Assembly (NCBI RefSeq): GCF_018614055.1
Contig: NZ_JAGGPB010000055.1
Location: forward strand, 21,586-62,285
Reading direction: 5' to 3'
From: Streptomyces sp. ISL-98
Lineage (GTDB): Bacteria > Actinomycetota > Actinomycetes > Streptomycetales > Streptomycetaceae
Length of the DNA stretch: 40,700 nucleotides
The position numbers and the translations under genes are program-made. The notes beneath the pieces were generated by a model, which did not search any database, was not told where the DNA came from, and saw only the letters and a list, made by a program, of their open reading frames with translations. Positions 1-8,484 of this stretch are shown here, piece by piece; positions within the stretch are counted from its first letter, which is position 1; each line of letters begins with the position of its first letter.

Positions 1-50
1 CGCGCCCGTTCCGTACGCGCCTGTTCCGTACGCGCCCGTTCCGTACGCGC
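1..50. repeat. 15-bp tandem repeat, three copies
   Basis: The unit CGCGCCCGTTCCGTA occurs three times head to tail (1-15, 16-30, 31-45), with one C-to-T change in the second copy and the start of a fourth copy. It lies just downstream of the TetR gene stop and is cut by the window edge, so the full array may be longer. No function is evident. Confidence 0.85.
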
Positions 51-61
51 ACAGGCACCGC

Positions 62-661
62 TCAGAGCGTGAAGTCGCCCTTCAAGGTGTCCAGCGCCCG
101 GTCGACCAGCGCGATCAGGTCGTCCTGCCGGCCGCCCTCGGCCCAGTACACGCCCGTCTCCATCACGGCGGCGACGACGCTCATCGACAGGACCCGTACT
201 TCGAGGTCGTCGGCCTGGCGGCCCGTCCGTTCGGCCACCACCCCGCAGAGCATGCGCCCGGTGACGGACATGCTCTGCATCATCCGGGCGCGTACGGCGG
301 GCACTTCGACCATCAGCTTCGTGCGCAGCAGCATCTCGTCGGGCTCGGCGTCGAGGGCGTGCCGCAGAGCCTGCTTGATCACGGTCCGCAGGGACTCGAT
401 GAGCGGCTCGTCGGCGGGCCTGGAGCGCAGCGCCGCTTCCACCTGCGGGTCGTACTCGTCGGTGAGGACGATGTCTTCCTTGGACGGGAAGTACCGGACG
501 ACCGTGGAGGGGGAGACTTCGGCGGCCTCCGCGATCTGCTCGATGGTCGTGGCGCCGTACCCCTGTTCGGAGATCAGTCGGTACGTCGCGTTGCGGATCG
601 CGATCCGCGTCTTGAGCTTCTTGCGCTCGCGCAGGCCGGGGCGGGCGCCGGGGCCGGTCAT
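62..661 (-). CDS. TetR/AcrR-family transcriptional regulator
   Basis: A 199-residue protein with an N-terminal TetR helix-turn-helix at about residues 12-60: TTIEQIAEAAEVSPSTVVRY followed by FPSKEDIV, the canonical recognition helix and tail. The rest is an all-helical ligand-binding domain of family-typical length. The ATG at 661-659 shares one base with the TGA of the hemolysin III gene (TGATG), so the two are very probably cotranscribed and translationally coupled, with this gene second. The ligand and operator cannot be read from the sequence. By position it may control the upstream membrane protein or an unseen neighbour. Confidence 0.93.
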   Translation of the reverse strand: MTGPGARPGLRERKKLKTRIAIRNATYRLISEQGYGATTIEQIAEAAEVSPSTVVRYFPSKEDIVLTDEYDPQVEAALRSRPADEPLIESLRTVIKQALRHALDAEPDEMLLRTKLMVEVPAVRARMMQSMSVTGRMLCGVVAERTGRQADDLEVRVLSMSVVAAVMETGVYWAEGGRQDDLIALVDRALDTLKGDFTL

Positions 662-1323
662 CAGGCCTGGTAGGCGACGAGCGAGATGCCGACGTAATGC
701 GCGACGAACGCGGCCAGCGTCAGCGAGTGGAACACCTCGTGGAATCCGAACCAGCGGGGCGACGGGTTGGGGCGCTTGAGGCCGTAGATCACGCCGCCGG
801 CGCTGTAGAGCAGACCGCCCACGATGACCAGGACGAGCACGGCGATTCCGCCTGCCCGCATGAAGTCGGGAAGGAAGAAGACGGCCGCCCAGCCCATCGC
901 GATGTAACAAGGGGTGTAGAGCCAGCGCGGGGCGCCGACCCAGAAGACCCGGAAGGCGATGCCCGCGAGCGCTGCCCCCCAGACCGCCCACAGGAGCGTG
1001 CGGCCGGTGGAGTCGGGGAGCAGGAGCATCGTGAGGGGTGTGTAAGTGCCCGCGATGATGAGAAAGATATTCGCGTGGTCGAGTCTGCGCAGGATGGCTT
1101 CGCCGCGCGGACCCCAGGTCCCGCGGTGGTAGATCGCGCTGATGCCGAAGAGCAGACAGGCAGTCAGGATGTAGATCGCGCAGGCCACACGGGCGCGGGT
1201 GGAGTCCGCAAGGGCGATGAGCACCAGCCCGGCGACGACCACGGCGGGGAACATGCCGGCGTGCAGCCAGCCGCGCAGCTTCGGCTTGACCTGGCTGGAG
1301 AGGTCGGTCTCGGCGGTCGTCAT
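661..1323 (-). CDS. Hemolysin III / TrhA family membrane protein (PAQR superfamily)
   Basis: A 220-residue protein with about seven hydrophobic membrane segments. Family signatures are visible: SAIYHRG near residue 63, LDHANIFLIIAGTYTP near residue 83, and a C-terminal GFHEVFHSLTLAAFVAHY. The His and Asp residues of these motifs match the presumed metal site of the PAQR/HlyIII superfamily. The name is historical. Bacterial relatives such as TrhA affect membrane-energy or fatty-acid homeostasis, and haemolysis should not be inferred. It is the first gene of a two-gene unit with the TetR regulator and is divergent from the PEP carboxykinase gene. Confidence 0.93.
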   Translation of the reverse strand: MTTAETDLSSQVKPKLRGWLHAGMFPAVVVAGLVLIALADSTRARVACAIYILTACLLFGISAIYHRGTWGPRGEAILRRLDHANIFLIIAGTYTPLTMLLLPDSTGRTLLWAVWGAALAGIAFRVFWVGAPRWLYTPCYIAMGWAAVFFLPDFMRAGGIAVLVLVIVGGLLYSAGGVIYGLKRPNPSPRWFGFHEVFHSLTLAAFVAHYVGISLVAYQA

Positions 1324-1544
1324 GACGGCAATCCTAGCTACGCCACCGTAGGTTACGCGCCGGTACCCCGTATTGAGTGGTGATGCTCACATGAGAGGTC
1401 CTCTGGACATATGGGCGCGCGGCACGGATCATCAGATGAGTGCGGTCGGCACCGGATGAGCGCCAAAGAATCAACGCCGTAAAGCGTCCGGGTCGAGGCC
1501 CCCAAGGGGCATACATCTAAAAAACCCCTCATTTAGGAGCAACC
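1324..1544. promoter_or_regulatory. Divergent intergenic region between the hemolysin III and pckG genes
   Basis: This 221-base gap must hold promoters for both flanking genes. A clear ribosome binding site, AGGAG at 1535-1539, sits five bases before the GTG at 1545 and fixes the pckG start. A short A-rich stretch near 1519-1524 interrupts the GC-rich sequence. I see no convincing -35/-10 pair, operator palindrome or riboswitch. Confidence 0.5.
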
Positions 1545-3368
1545 GTGGCGCGCGACAACGCGGCTCCCACCACCCTTCCGACGAACCACCAGGAGCTGAT
1601 CTCCTGGGTCGACGAGATCGCAGCCCTCACCGAGCCCGCCCAGGTCGTCTGGTGCGACGGCTCGGAGGCCGAGTACGAGCGCCTCGCCGAGGAGCTCGTG
1701 GCCAAGGGCACGTTCAAGAAGCTGGACCCGGTCAAGCGCCCGAACTCGTACTACGCCGCCTCCGACCCGAGCGACGTCGCCCGCGTCGAGGACCGCACCT
1801 TCATCTGCTCCGAGAAGGAAGAGGACGCGGGCCCCACGAACCACTGGAAGGCTCCCGCCGAGATGCGCGAGATCTTCTCGGGCGAGAAGGGTGTCTTCCG
1901 CGGCTCGATGCGCGGCCGCACGATGTACGTCGTCCCGTTCTGCATGGGCCCTGTCGGCTCGCCGCTCTCCGCCATCGGCGTCGAGATCACGGACTCCGCG
2001 TACGTCGCCGTCTCGATGCGCACCATGACCCGCATGGGCCAGGCCGTCCTCGACGAGCTCGGCACCGACGGCTTCTTCGTCAAGGCCGTCCACACCCTCG
2101 GCGCCCCGCTCGCCGAGGGCGAGGCCGACGTGCCGTGGCCGTGCAACTCCACGAAGTACATCTCGCACTTCCCCGAGGACCGCGAGATCTGGTCGTACGG
2201 CTCGGGCTACGGCGGCAACGCCCTGCTCGGCAAGAAGTGCTACGCCCTGCGCATCGCGTCCGTCATGGCGCGCGACGAGGGCTGGCTGGCCGAGCACATG
2301 CTGATCCTCAAGCTGACGCCGCCGAGGGGCGAGTCGAAGTACGTCGCCGCGGCCTTCCCGTCCGCCTGCGGCAAGACCAACCTCGCCATGCTGGAGCCCA
2401 CGATCTCCGGCTGGACCGTCGAGACCATCGGTGACGACATCGCCTGGATGCGGTTCGGCGAGGACGGCCGGCTGTACGCGATCAACCCCGAGGCCGGCTT
2501 CTTCGGCGTCGCGCCCGGCACCGGCGAGCACACCAACGCCAACGCCATGAAGACCATGTGGGGCAACTCCGTCTTCACGAACGTCGCGCTCACCGACGAC
2601 AACGACGTGTGGTGGGAGGGCATGACCGAGGAGGCGCCCGCGCACCTCACGGACTGGAAGGGCAACGACTGGACCCCCGAGTCCGGCACCCCCGCCGCCC
2701 ACCCCAACGCCCGCTTCACCGTCCCGGCCGGGCAGTGCCCGATCATCGCGCCCGAGTGGGAGGACCCCAAGGGCGTCCCGATCTCGGCGATCCTCTTCGG
2801 CGGCCGCCGCGCCACGGCCGTGCCGCTGGTGACCGAGTCCTTCGACTGGCAGCACGGTGTCTTCCTCGGCGCGAACGTCGCGTCGGAGAAGACCGCCGCC
2901 GCCGAGGGCAAGGTCGGCGAGCTGCGCCGCGACCCGTTCGCCATGCTGCCGTTCTGCGGCTACAACATGGGCGACTACATGGGCCACTGGGTCAAGGTCG
3001 GTGCCAACGCGGACGCTGCGAAGCTCCCGAAGATCTACTACGTGAACTGGTTCCGCAAGAACGACGCGGGCAAGTTCGTGTGGCCCGGCTTCGGTGAGAA
3101 CAGCCGCGTGCTCAAGTGGATCGTGGAGCGCCTTGAGGGCAAGGCCGAGGGCGTCGAGACGCCGATCGGCATCCTGCCGGCGAAGGGCGCGCTGGACACG
3201 GAGGGCCTGGACCTGCCGGAGTCCGACCTGGACTTCCTGCTCTCCGTCGACAAGGAGGTCTGGCGCGAAGAGGCCGCGCTGATCCCCGAGCACCTCAACA
3301 CCTTCGGCGACCACGCCCCGAAGGAGCTGTGGGACGAGTACCGCGCGCTGGTCGAGCGCCTGGGCTGA
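1545..3368 (+). CDS. pckG: Phosphoenolpyruvate carboxykinase (GTP-dependent)
   Basis: A 607-residue protein, the usual length of bacterial GTP-PEPCK, which interconverts oxaloacetate plus GTP with PEP plus CO2 plus GDP at the start of gluconeogenesis. The active-site loop and P-loop AAFPSACGKTNLAMLEP lies at about residues 268-284; its Cys separates the GTP class from the ATP class. The kinase-2/metal motif ETIGDDIAWM follows at about residue 295, and RGRTMYVVPFCMGP near residue 122 is also typical. The GTG start is set by AGGAG six bases away. It is a single gene, divergent from the hemolysin III unit, followed by a strong terminator. It is cytoplasmic and looks intact. Confidence 0.98.
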   Translation: MARDNAAPTTLPTNHQELISWVDEIAALTEPAQVVWCDGSEAEYERLAEELVAKGTFKKLDPVKRPNSYYAASDPSDVARVEDRTFICSEKEEDAGPTNHWKAPAEMREIFSGEKGVFRGSMRGRTMYVVPFCMGPVGSPLSAIGVEITDSAYVAVSMRTMTRMGQAVLDELGTDGFFVKAVHTLGAPLAEGEADVPWPCNSTKYISHFPEDREIWSYGSGYGGNALLGKKCYALRIASVMARDEGWLAEHMLILKLTPPRGESKYVAAAFPSACGKTNLAMLEPTISGWTVETIGDDIAWMRFGEDGRLYAINPEAGFFGVAPGTGEHTNANAMKTMWGNSVFTNVALTDDNDVWWEGMTEEAPAHLTDWKGNDWTPESGTPAAHPNARFTVPAGQCPIIAPEWEDPKGVPISAILFGGRRATAVPLVTESFDWQHGVFLGANVASEKTAAAEGKVGELRRDPFAMLPFCGYNMGDYMGHWVKVGANADAAKLPKIYYVNWFRKNDAGKFVWPGFGENSRVLKWIVERLEGKAEGVETPIGILPAKGALDTEGLDLPESDLDFLLSVDKEVWREEAALIPEHLNTFGDHAPKELWDEYRALVERLG

Positions 3369-3782
3369 TCCCCGGCTCACCAAGAGCCCCGCGGCCGGGC
3401 CTTCCTGACATCCGCCCTGACCTGTGGGGTCACGGGCCCGCCGCGGCAGAGCCCCCCGAAGCCCCCTCACGGTTTCGGGGGGCTGCTCCATTTTGTAATT
3501 CAGCCCCTTGGGGGTCCCCCCGGACGAAGTCTGGGGGAGTTTGAGGAGCGGGGTCTGGGGCGGAGCCCCCACGCGGCGGCAGCCGCGAAATGTCACAGCC
3601 GGGAAGAATGGGGTCTCCCCTGCTCGAACGAAGTTGAGAGCTTGGGGAAGGGCAGGGGAACTGCGCCGCAGGCAGCCGCACCGCACACGCACCCGCACCG
3701 CACACGCACCCGCCCCACGCGCACAGACACGCAGTGAATGGCACCCGGTTCGTGGGCCTCTGCGGCCTACGAACCGGGGCCG
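3369..3782. repeat. Intergenic repeat block downstream of pckG
   Basis: This 414-base gap has no gene. After the terminator it carries two copies of a short palindromic element of the form GGGG(T/TCT)CCCC, hairpin, GGGG(G)AAG/AG, at 3510-3539 and 3610-3650. It also has a 31-base segment (3539-3569) that is an exact reverse complement of 30375-30405, and AGGGGAACTGCGCCGCAGGC (3654-3673), identical to 30469-30488. A run of CGCAC-type repeats follows (3675-3725). This is typical dispersed intergenic repeat DNA of streptomycetes. Confidence 0.8.
3450..3484 (+). terminator. Rho-independent terminator after pckG
   Basis: An 11-bp perfect stem, AGCCCCCCGAA (3450-3460) with TTCGGGGGGCT (3474-3484), encloses a 13-base loop and is followed by the T-containing tail CCATTTTGTAATT. 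It lies 81 bases after the pckG stop. Confidence 0.9.
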
Positions 3783-4172
3783 TCAGTGGGCGCCGACCAG
3801 ATCGAGGTCGGCGAGCGCAGCCGCATGCGCGTCCATCCGCTCGGCGGCGAGAATCGCGGCCGCGGTGTCCGCGCGCGACGCGGCCACGACGAGCGCGCGG
3901 CCCGCCAACTCGTGCGCGCGGCGGTGGAGCGCGGCCGGGGCCGCGTGGGTGAGACCGGCGTGCCGGGCCGGCGGGGCTCCGCGCAGCCTGGCCACCTCGG
4001 TGGCGATGCGCTCGGCCGCGGCGTCGAGGCCGAGCTCGTCGGTCACGGCGAGGAGCGCCGCGAGATGCCCGGCGAGCTGGATGTCCAGCTCTTCCTCACG
4101 GCTGCGGTGCGGGAAGTCGGCCTGGTCGACGGCCATGCGATGGACCGACTTGCTGCGGATCGGCTCGTACAT
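3783..4172 (-). CDS. Conserved hypothetical protein, Ala-rich helical
   Basis: A 129-residue protein I recognise only as a streptomycete conserved hypothetical. It is rich in Ala, Leu, Arg and His with no membrane segment, signal peptide or known motif, and is predicted to be almost wholly alpha-helical (repeated AAER, AAAL and LAGHLAALLAV stretches). A good GGAGG lies shortly before the ATG at 4172. Codon use is typical of the genome and supports a real gene. It stands between the pckG repeat block and the aminotransferase on the same strand as the latter. No function can be assigned. Confidence 0.75.
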   Translation of the reverse strand: MYEPIRSKSVHRMAVDQADFPHRSREEELDIQLAGHLAALLAVTDELGLDAAAERIATEVARLRGAPPARHAGLTHAAPAALHRRAHELAGRALVVAASRADTAAAILAAERMDAHAAALADLDLVGAH

Positions 4173-4257
4173 GGGAAGGCCTCCTGCCAGGGTCAGGACA
4201 CCAGCCTACATTAGATTCTGTCTAAAGTTGAGCCGAGTCGGGGCGAGTCCGTGAGCG

Positions 4258-5469
4258 CTACGGCTGCCCGTACCCGTCCAGGAAGCGCCCGATCCGCGTC
4301 ACCGCATCCGCCAGATCCTTCGCCGCCGGCAGCGTCACGATCCGGAAGTGATCGGGCTCCGGCCAGTTGAAACCGCTGCCGTGCACGACCATGATCTTCT
4401 CCGCCCTCAGCAGGTCGAGGACCATCTCCCGGTCGTCCTTGATCTTGTAGACCTTCGGGTCGAGACGCGGGAAGAGATACAGCGCACCCTTCGGCTTCAC
4501 GCACGTCACGCCCGGAATCTGGGTCAGCAGCTCGTACGCCGTGTTCCGCTGCTCCAGGATCCGCCCGCCCGGCAGCACCAGGTCCTCGATCGACTGCCGC
4601 CCGCCGAGCGCCGTCGCCACCGCGTGCTGCGCCGGCATATTGGCGCACAGCCGCATATTGGCGAGGATCGTCAGCCCCTCGATGTACGAGGAGGCGTGCG
4701 CCTTCGGACCGCAGACGGCCAGCCAGCCGGACCGGTATCCCGCGATGCGGTAATTCTTCGAAAGCCCGTTGAAGGTGAGCGTCAGCAGGTCGGGCGCGAC
4801 GGCCGCGGTCGGCGTGTGCGTCGCGCCGTCGTACAGAATCCGGTCGTAGATCTCGTCGGAGCAGACGACGAGATTGTGGCGCCGGGCGATCTCCGTCAGA
4901 CCGCGCAGCATCTCGTCGTCGTACACCGCACCCGTCGGATTGTTCGGGTTGATGATGACGAGGGCCTTGGTGCGGTCCGTGATCTTGCGCTCGATGTCGG
5001 CGAGGTCCGGCATCCAGTCGGCCTGCTCGTCGCACCGGTAGTGCACGGCGGTGCCGCCCGCCAGCGAGACCGACGCGGTCCACAGCGGATAGTCCGGCGC
5101 CGGTACGAGCACCTCGTCGCCGTCGTCGAGCAGCGCCTGCATCGACATCTGGATCAGCTCGGAGACGCCGTTGCCGAGGTAGATGTCCTCGACGTCCAGG
5201 TCGATGCCCTTGGTCTGGTAGTGCTGCATGACCGCGCGCCGCGCCGCCAGGAGCCCCTTTGCGTCGCCGTAGCCGTGCGCGCCCGCGAGATTGCGGAGGA
5301 TGTCCTCCAGAATCTCGGGCGGGCACTCGAAACCGAAGGCCGCCGGGTTGCCGGTGTTGAGCTTGAGGATGCGGTGACCCGCCGCTTCGAGCCGCATCGC
5401 CTCCTCGAGCACGGGGCCGCGGATTTCGTAACAGACGTTTGCGAGCTTCGTCGACTGGATCACCTGCAT
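4258..5469 (-). CDS. Pyridoxal-phosphate aminotransferase, AlaA-like (class I)
   Basis: A 403-residue fold-type I aminotransferase. Landmarks: NTGNPAAFGF near 38-47, substrate/PLP loop NPNNPTG at 174-180, PLP-binding Asp in SDEIYD (204-209), and Schiff-base Lys238 in GLSKNYRIAGYRSGW. The closest family I recognise is the AlaA/YfbQ group, which makes alanine from pyruvate and glutamate. I chose the ATG at 5469, beginning MQVIQST, because family similarity begins there; an upstream in-frame start at 5520 would add 17 atypical residues. No partner gene is evident. Confidence 0.93.
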   Translation of the reverse strand: MQVIQSTKLANVCYEIRGPVLEEAMRLEAAGHRILKLNTGNPAAFGFECPPEILEDILRNLAGAHGYGDAKGLLAARRAVMQHYQTKGIDLDVEDIYLGNGVSELIQMSMQALLDDGDEVLVPAPDYPLWTASVSLAGGTAVHYRCDEQADWMPDLADIERKITDRTKALVIINPNNPTGAVYDDEMLRGLTEIARRHNLVVCSDEIYDRILYDGATHTPTAAVAPDLLTLTFNGLSKNYRIAGYRSGWLAVCGPKAHASSYIEGLTILANMRLCANMPAQHAVATALGGRQSIEDLVLPGGRILEQRNTAYELLTQIPGVTCVKPKGALYLFPRLDPKVYKIKDDREMVLDLLRAEKIMVVHGSGFNWPEPDHFRIVTLPAAKDLADAVTRIGRFLDGYGQP

Positions 5470-5551
5470 GACGGCAACCTTACGGGCGCGTAACGGGACA
5501 CGCTCCGTGTTTTTGGCCACGTGGGTGTCAGGCCGGGTGTCAGTCCTTGTC

Positions 5552-5770
5552 TCAAGCCTTCTTCAGAAATGCGGTCTTGAGGACGAGGCCCTTGACCTTC
5601 TTCGTGTTGCATTCGATCTCGTCGGGCTTACCGGTAAGGCGGATGTTTTTTACCAACGTTCCGCGTTTCAGGGTCTCCGAAGTGCCTTTTACCTTCAAAT
5701 CCTTGATCAGGGTTACGGAATCACCGTCCGTCAGAAGGGTGCCGTTGCTGTCTTTCGTCTCGCTGCTCAT
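5552..5770 (-). CDS. Short PhnA/YjdM-like protein without zinc ribbon
   Basis: The 72 residues match the C-terminal SH3-like domain of E. coli YjdM (PhnA): DGDSVTLIKDLKVKG, a Leu-Lys-Arg-Gly turn, VKNIRL and a final LKTAFLKKA. The N-terminal four-Cys zinc ribbon of full-length YjdM (about 110 residues) is absent. Despite the historical phn name, no role in phosphonate use should be inferred. The gene is visibly richer in A and T than its surroundings, with Lys AAA, GTA and TTG codons, suggesting acquisition from a lower-GC source. It is flanked by the aminotransferase downstream and a divergent membrane-protein gene. Confidence 0.85.
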   Translation of the reverse strand: MSSETKDSNGTLLTDGDSVTLIKDLKVKGTSETLKRGTLVKNIRLTGKPDEIECNTKKVKGLVLKTAFLKKA

Positions 5771-5866
5771 GGTGTGAAAGGTTATTGCATCGGCCCGTGC
5801 GGCCGGTATGTCCCATTATCGGTCTCAGCTACTCCCGGCGCCCCGAAGTCCTTACAATCCGCGCCC

Positions 5867-6337
5867 ATGAGCCACCAGGACAACGCGGTCTTCGCAGACG
5901 CGTCGGGGCGGCGCAACCGCCTCATGAAATACGTGGCCGTGCTGATCGGCGTCGGCTGCGTCGGATTCGTCGCGGTCGTCGTCGTCGGGCTGTTCGGTGC
6001 GGCGCCTTCCGGCGGCCCGCTGCCCTGGGGCGACGGGCGCAAGGCCGACCCGCCCGCACAGGCCGAACGCTCCCCGTCACCCACCGTCCCGGCCCCAGGC
6101 GCCGCCGAAAGCGCCGGTCCGGCCTCCTCCGCGGTCCCGGCCGCCGCCTCGTCCTCCTCGGGTGCGTCGTCCCCCGGCGCCCCCGCGAGCTCCGCCGCCC
6201 CCGCGTCGAAGACCTCGCCCGCCGCCCCCGCCCCCGAAGCCTCCGCCGCCCCCAGCGACAAGGGCCACACCGGTGACACCCCCGGACGTGGCACCCCCGC
6301 CGCCCCCGACGCCCCCGGCAAGGGCCACGACAGGTGA
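5867..6337 (+). CDS. Small single-pass membrane protein with Ala/Pro/Ser-rich tail (MatA-like position)
   Basis: A 156-residue protein. Residues 1-20 are polar, about 21-42 form one transmembrane helix (VAVLIGVGCVGFVAVVVVGL), and the rest is a low-complexity Ala/Pro/Ser/Gly tail, presumably outside the membrane. Its GTGA overlap with the next gene makes it the first gene of a coupled pair. A small membrane protein followed by a NodB-GT2 fusion is the arrangement of the streptomycete matAB genes for surface polysaccharide and pellet aggregation. The resemblance is by position and architecture, not a recognised motif. An accessory role in polysaccharide synthesis or export is inference. Confidence 0.75.
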   Translation: MSHQDNAVFADASGRRNRLMKYVAVLIGVGCVGFVAVVVVGLFGAAPSGGPLPWGDGRKADPPAQAERSPSPTVPAPGAAESAGPASSAVPAAASSSSGASSPGAPASSAAPASKTSPAAPAPEASAAPSDKGHTGDTPGRGTPAAPDAPGKGHDR

Positions 6338-8415
6338 CCCGGCACGCCGTCCGCCGCGACCCGCGCGCCCACTGGCTGCTGCTCTCCCTCACCATGGCCG
6401 TCGTCGCCACCGCGCTCGTCTTCAGCGGATACGGGCGCCACGAGATAGCCCCGACGGCCGCCCCCTCGCCGGCGCACACGAAACAGTGCGAGCGGGCCCC
6501 CGCCGGGCTCCTCGAAGGCGGCCCGGTCGTACGCCTCGACGAGAAGACCGGCGGCGTACTGGCCACACGCCCCCTCCCCGGCAACGTCGCCCTCACCTAC
6601 GACGGTGGCCCCGACCCCGCCTGGACCCCGCGCCTCCTGGACGTACTGCGAAAGCACGGCGCCAAGGCCACGTTCTTCCTCACCGGAAGCCAGGCCGCCG
6701 CCCACCCCGCTCTCGTACGCCGCATCGCCGACGAGGGCCACGAGATCGGCTCGCACACGTACACCGACGCCAATCTGGCCGGTCTCTCCACGCCCCGCAC
6801 CCGCCTGGAACTCGCCCTCACCCAGAACTCCCTCGCGGGCACAGCCGGCATCGGCACCCACCTCCTGCGCCTCCCGCACACCACGACGACGGCGGCGCTC
6901 TGCGACGACCAGTGGCAGGCGGCCCGCAAGGCCGTCGCCGACGGGTACGTCGTCGTCGCGTCCGACGGGAAGTCGGTACGGCAGCTGACCGGATCGCCCG
7001 CCGCCGTACGGGAGACCGGGAAGCTCCTCGAAGGGGCGGACCCCGAGAGCCGGTACACCACGCTCAGCACAGGCCTCGGCGGCCGGCAGTCGGCCACCTA
7101 CCCCGTCACCGCCCTCGCCGAGTGGAGGGGCACAGCCGTCGTATGGGCGCAGAGCGCGTCACGTGCCTTCGCCGACGCCATGACCTGGCTGCTGGTCGTC
7201 GCGGGCGCGATCACCGTGCTGCGCCTGGTCATGCTCTTCACCGTCGCCCGTGTCCACGTACGCCGCACCCGGGCCAAGCGCAACCGCGGCCGGGGCAGGG
7301 CCGCCCCGCGGCCGGCCCCGCTGACCGACCCGGTGTCCGTCATCGTCCCGGCGTACAACGAAGAGGCGGGCATCGAGGCGACCATCCGCTCGCTCCTGGC
7401 CTCCACCCACGAGTACGTGCAGATCATCGTCGTCGACGACGGTTCGACCGACCGGACCTTCGCGATCGCCGACGCCGTCGACGACCGGCGCGTGATGGTC
7501 GTGCGCCAGCCCAACGCCGGCAAGGCCAGTGCCCTCAACACGGGCCTCGCCTGGGCCCACTTCGACATCATCGTGATGATCGACGGCGACACGGTCTTCG
7601 AACCGGACGCGATCAGGAACCTGATCCAGCCGCTGTCCGACCCGCGCGTGGGCGCCGTCAGCGGCAATACCAAGGTCGGCAACAGGCAGGGTGTGCTGGG
7701 CCGTTGGCAGCACCTCGAATACGTCATCGGCTTCAACCTCGACCGCCGCATGTACGACGTACTCGAATGCATGCCGACCGTCCCCGGCGCGATTGGCGCC
7801 TTCCGCCGCGAGGCGCTCACCGGTGTCGGCGGCGTCAGCGACGACACCCTCGCCGAGGACACCGACCTCACCATGGCGCTCTGCCGGGCGGGCTGGCGCG
7901 TCGTCTACGAACAGTCGGCCGTCGCCTGGACCGAGGCGCCTTCGACGGTCCGCCAGCTCTGGAAGCAGCGCTACCGCTGGTGCTACGGCACGCTCCAGGC
8001 GATGTGGAAGCACCGGGGCTCGCTCGTCGAACGCGGCCCGGCGGGCAAGCTGGGCAGGCGCGGCCTGACGTACCTCGCCGTCTTCCAGACCGTACTGCCG
8101 CTGCTCGCACCGCTGGTGGACGTTTTCGCGCTGTACGGGCTGCTGTTCCAGGGGGCCGGGCAGGCGCTCGCCGTGTGGACCGGCTTCACGGCGGTGCAGG
8201 TCTTCAGCGCGGTGTACGCACTGCGCCTGGACCGGGAGAAATTCGAACCCCTCTGGACCCTTCCGCTCCAGATCTTCGTCTACCGGCAGTTGATGTACCT
8301 GGTGGTCGTCCAGTCGGTGGTGACGGCACTCCTCGGCAACCGCCTGGGCTGGCAGCGCATGCAGCGCACGGGCACGGCGACGGAAACGCTGGACCGGCAG
8401 CCGGTCCGCGGATAA
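6334..8415 (+). CDS. Polysaccharide deacetylase-like / family 2 glycosyltransferase fusion (MatB-like)
   Basis: A 693-residue membrane protein. A transmembrane helix at about 12-32 is followed by an extracytoplasmic NodB-like domain (about 83-275), a second helix (about 282-305), a cytoplasmic GT2 processive synthase domain (about 330-560) and C-terminal helices. The GT2 motifs are intact: DDG 368-370, DGD 417-419, EDTD 508-511 and QRYRW 545-549, so it should polymerise a beta-linked sugar, as PgaC or MatB do with GlcNAc. The NodB part is odd: the TFDDGP motif reads TYDGGP (88-93) and the usual SHTxxH reads SHTYTD (140-145), removing two of three metal ligands. GTG start, four-base overlap with the preceding gene. 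Confidence 0.9.
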   Translation: MTRHAVRRDPRAHWLLLSLTMAVVATALVFSGYGRHEIAPTAAPSPAHTKQCERAPAGLLEGGPVVRLDEKTGGVLATRPLPGNVALTYDGGPDPAWTPRLLDVLRKHGAKATFFLTGSQAAAHPALVRRIADEGHEIGSHTYTDANLAGLSTPRTRLELALTQNSLAGTAGIGTHLLRLPHTTTTAALCDDQWQAARKAVADGYVVVASDGKSVRQLTGSPAAVRETGKLLEGADPESRYTTLSTGLGGRQSATYPVTALAEWRGTAVVWAQSASRAFADAMTWLLVVAGAITVLRLVMLFTVARVHVRRTRAKRNRGRGRAAPRPAPLTDPVSVIVPAYNEEAGIEATIRSLLASTHEYVQIIVVDDGSTDRTFAIADAVDDRRVMVVRQPNAGKASALNTGLAWAHFDIIVMIDGDTVFEPDAIRNLIQPLSDPRVGAVSGNTKVGNRQGVLGRWQHLEYVIGFNLDRRMYDVLECMPTVPGAIGAFRREALTGVGGVSDDTLAEDTDLTMALCRAGWRVVYEQSAVAWTEAPSTVRQLWKQRYRWCYGTLQAMWKHRGSLVERGPAGKLGRRGLTYLAVFQTVLPLLAPLVDVFALYGLLFQGAGQALAVWTGFTAVQVFSAVYALRLDREKFEPLWTLPLQIFVYRQLMYLVVVQSVVTALLGNRLGWQRMQRTGTATETLDRQPVRG

Positions 8416-8484
8416 GGATTGGGCCGTTCAAACGTCAAATGGCGGTCATGGCACCGCAGTTGTCAGGAACCTTGAGGAGAGCGA

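Noticed and set aside
661..1323. Hemolysin III protein as a toxin
   Set aside because: The family name is historical; the seven-helix PAQR-like architecture and the coupled TetR gene fit membrane homeostasis and give no evidence of haemolysis.
1533..3698. A 721-codon open frame antisense to pckG
   Set aside because: It mirrors the PEPCK gene in a high-GC codon frame, has no family similarity and overlaps a certain gene over its whole length.
5552..5770. PhnA-like gene as evidence for phosphonate degradation
   Set aside because: YjdM/PhnA is not needed for phosphonate breakdown and no other phn gene is present.
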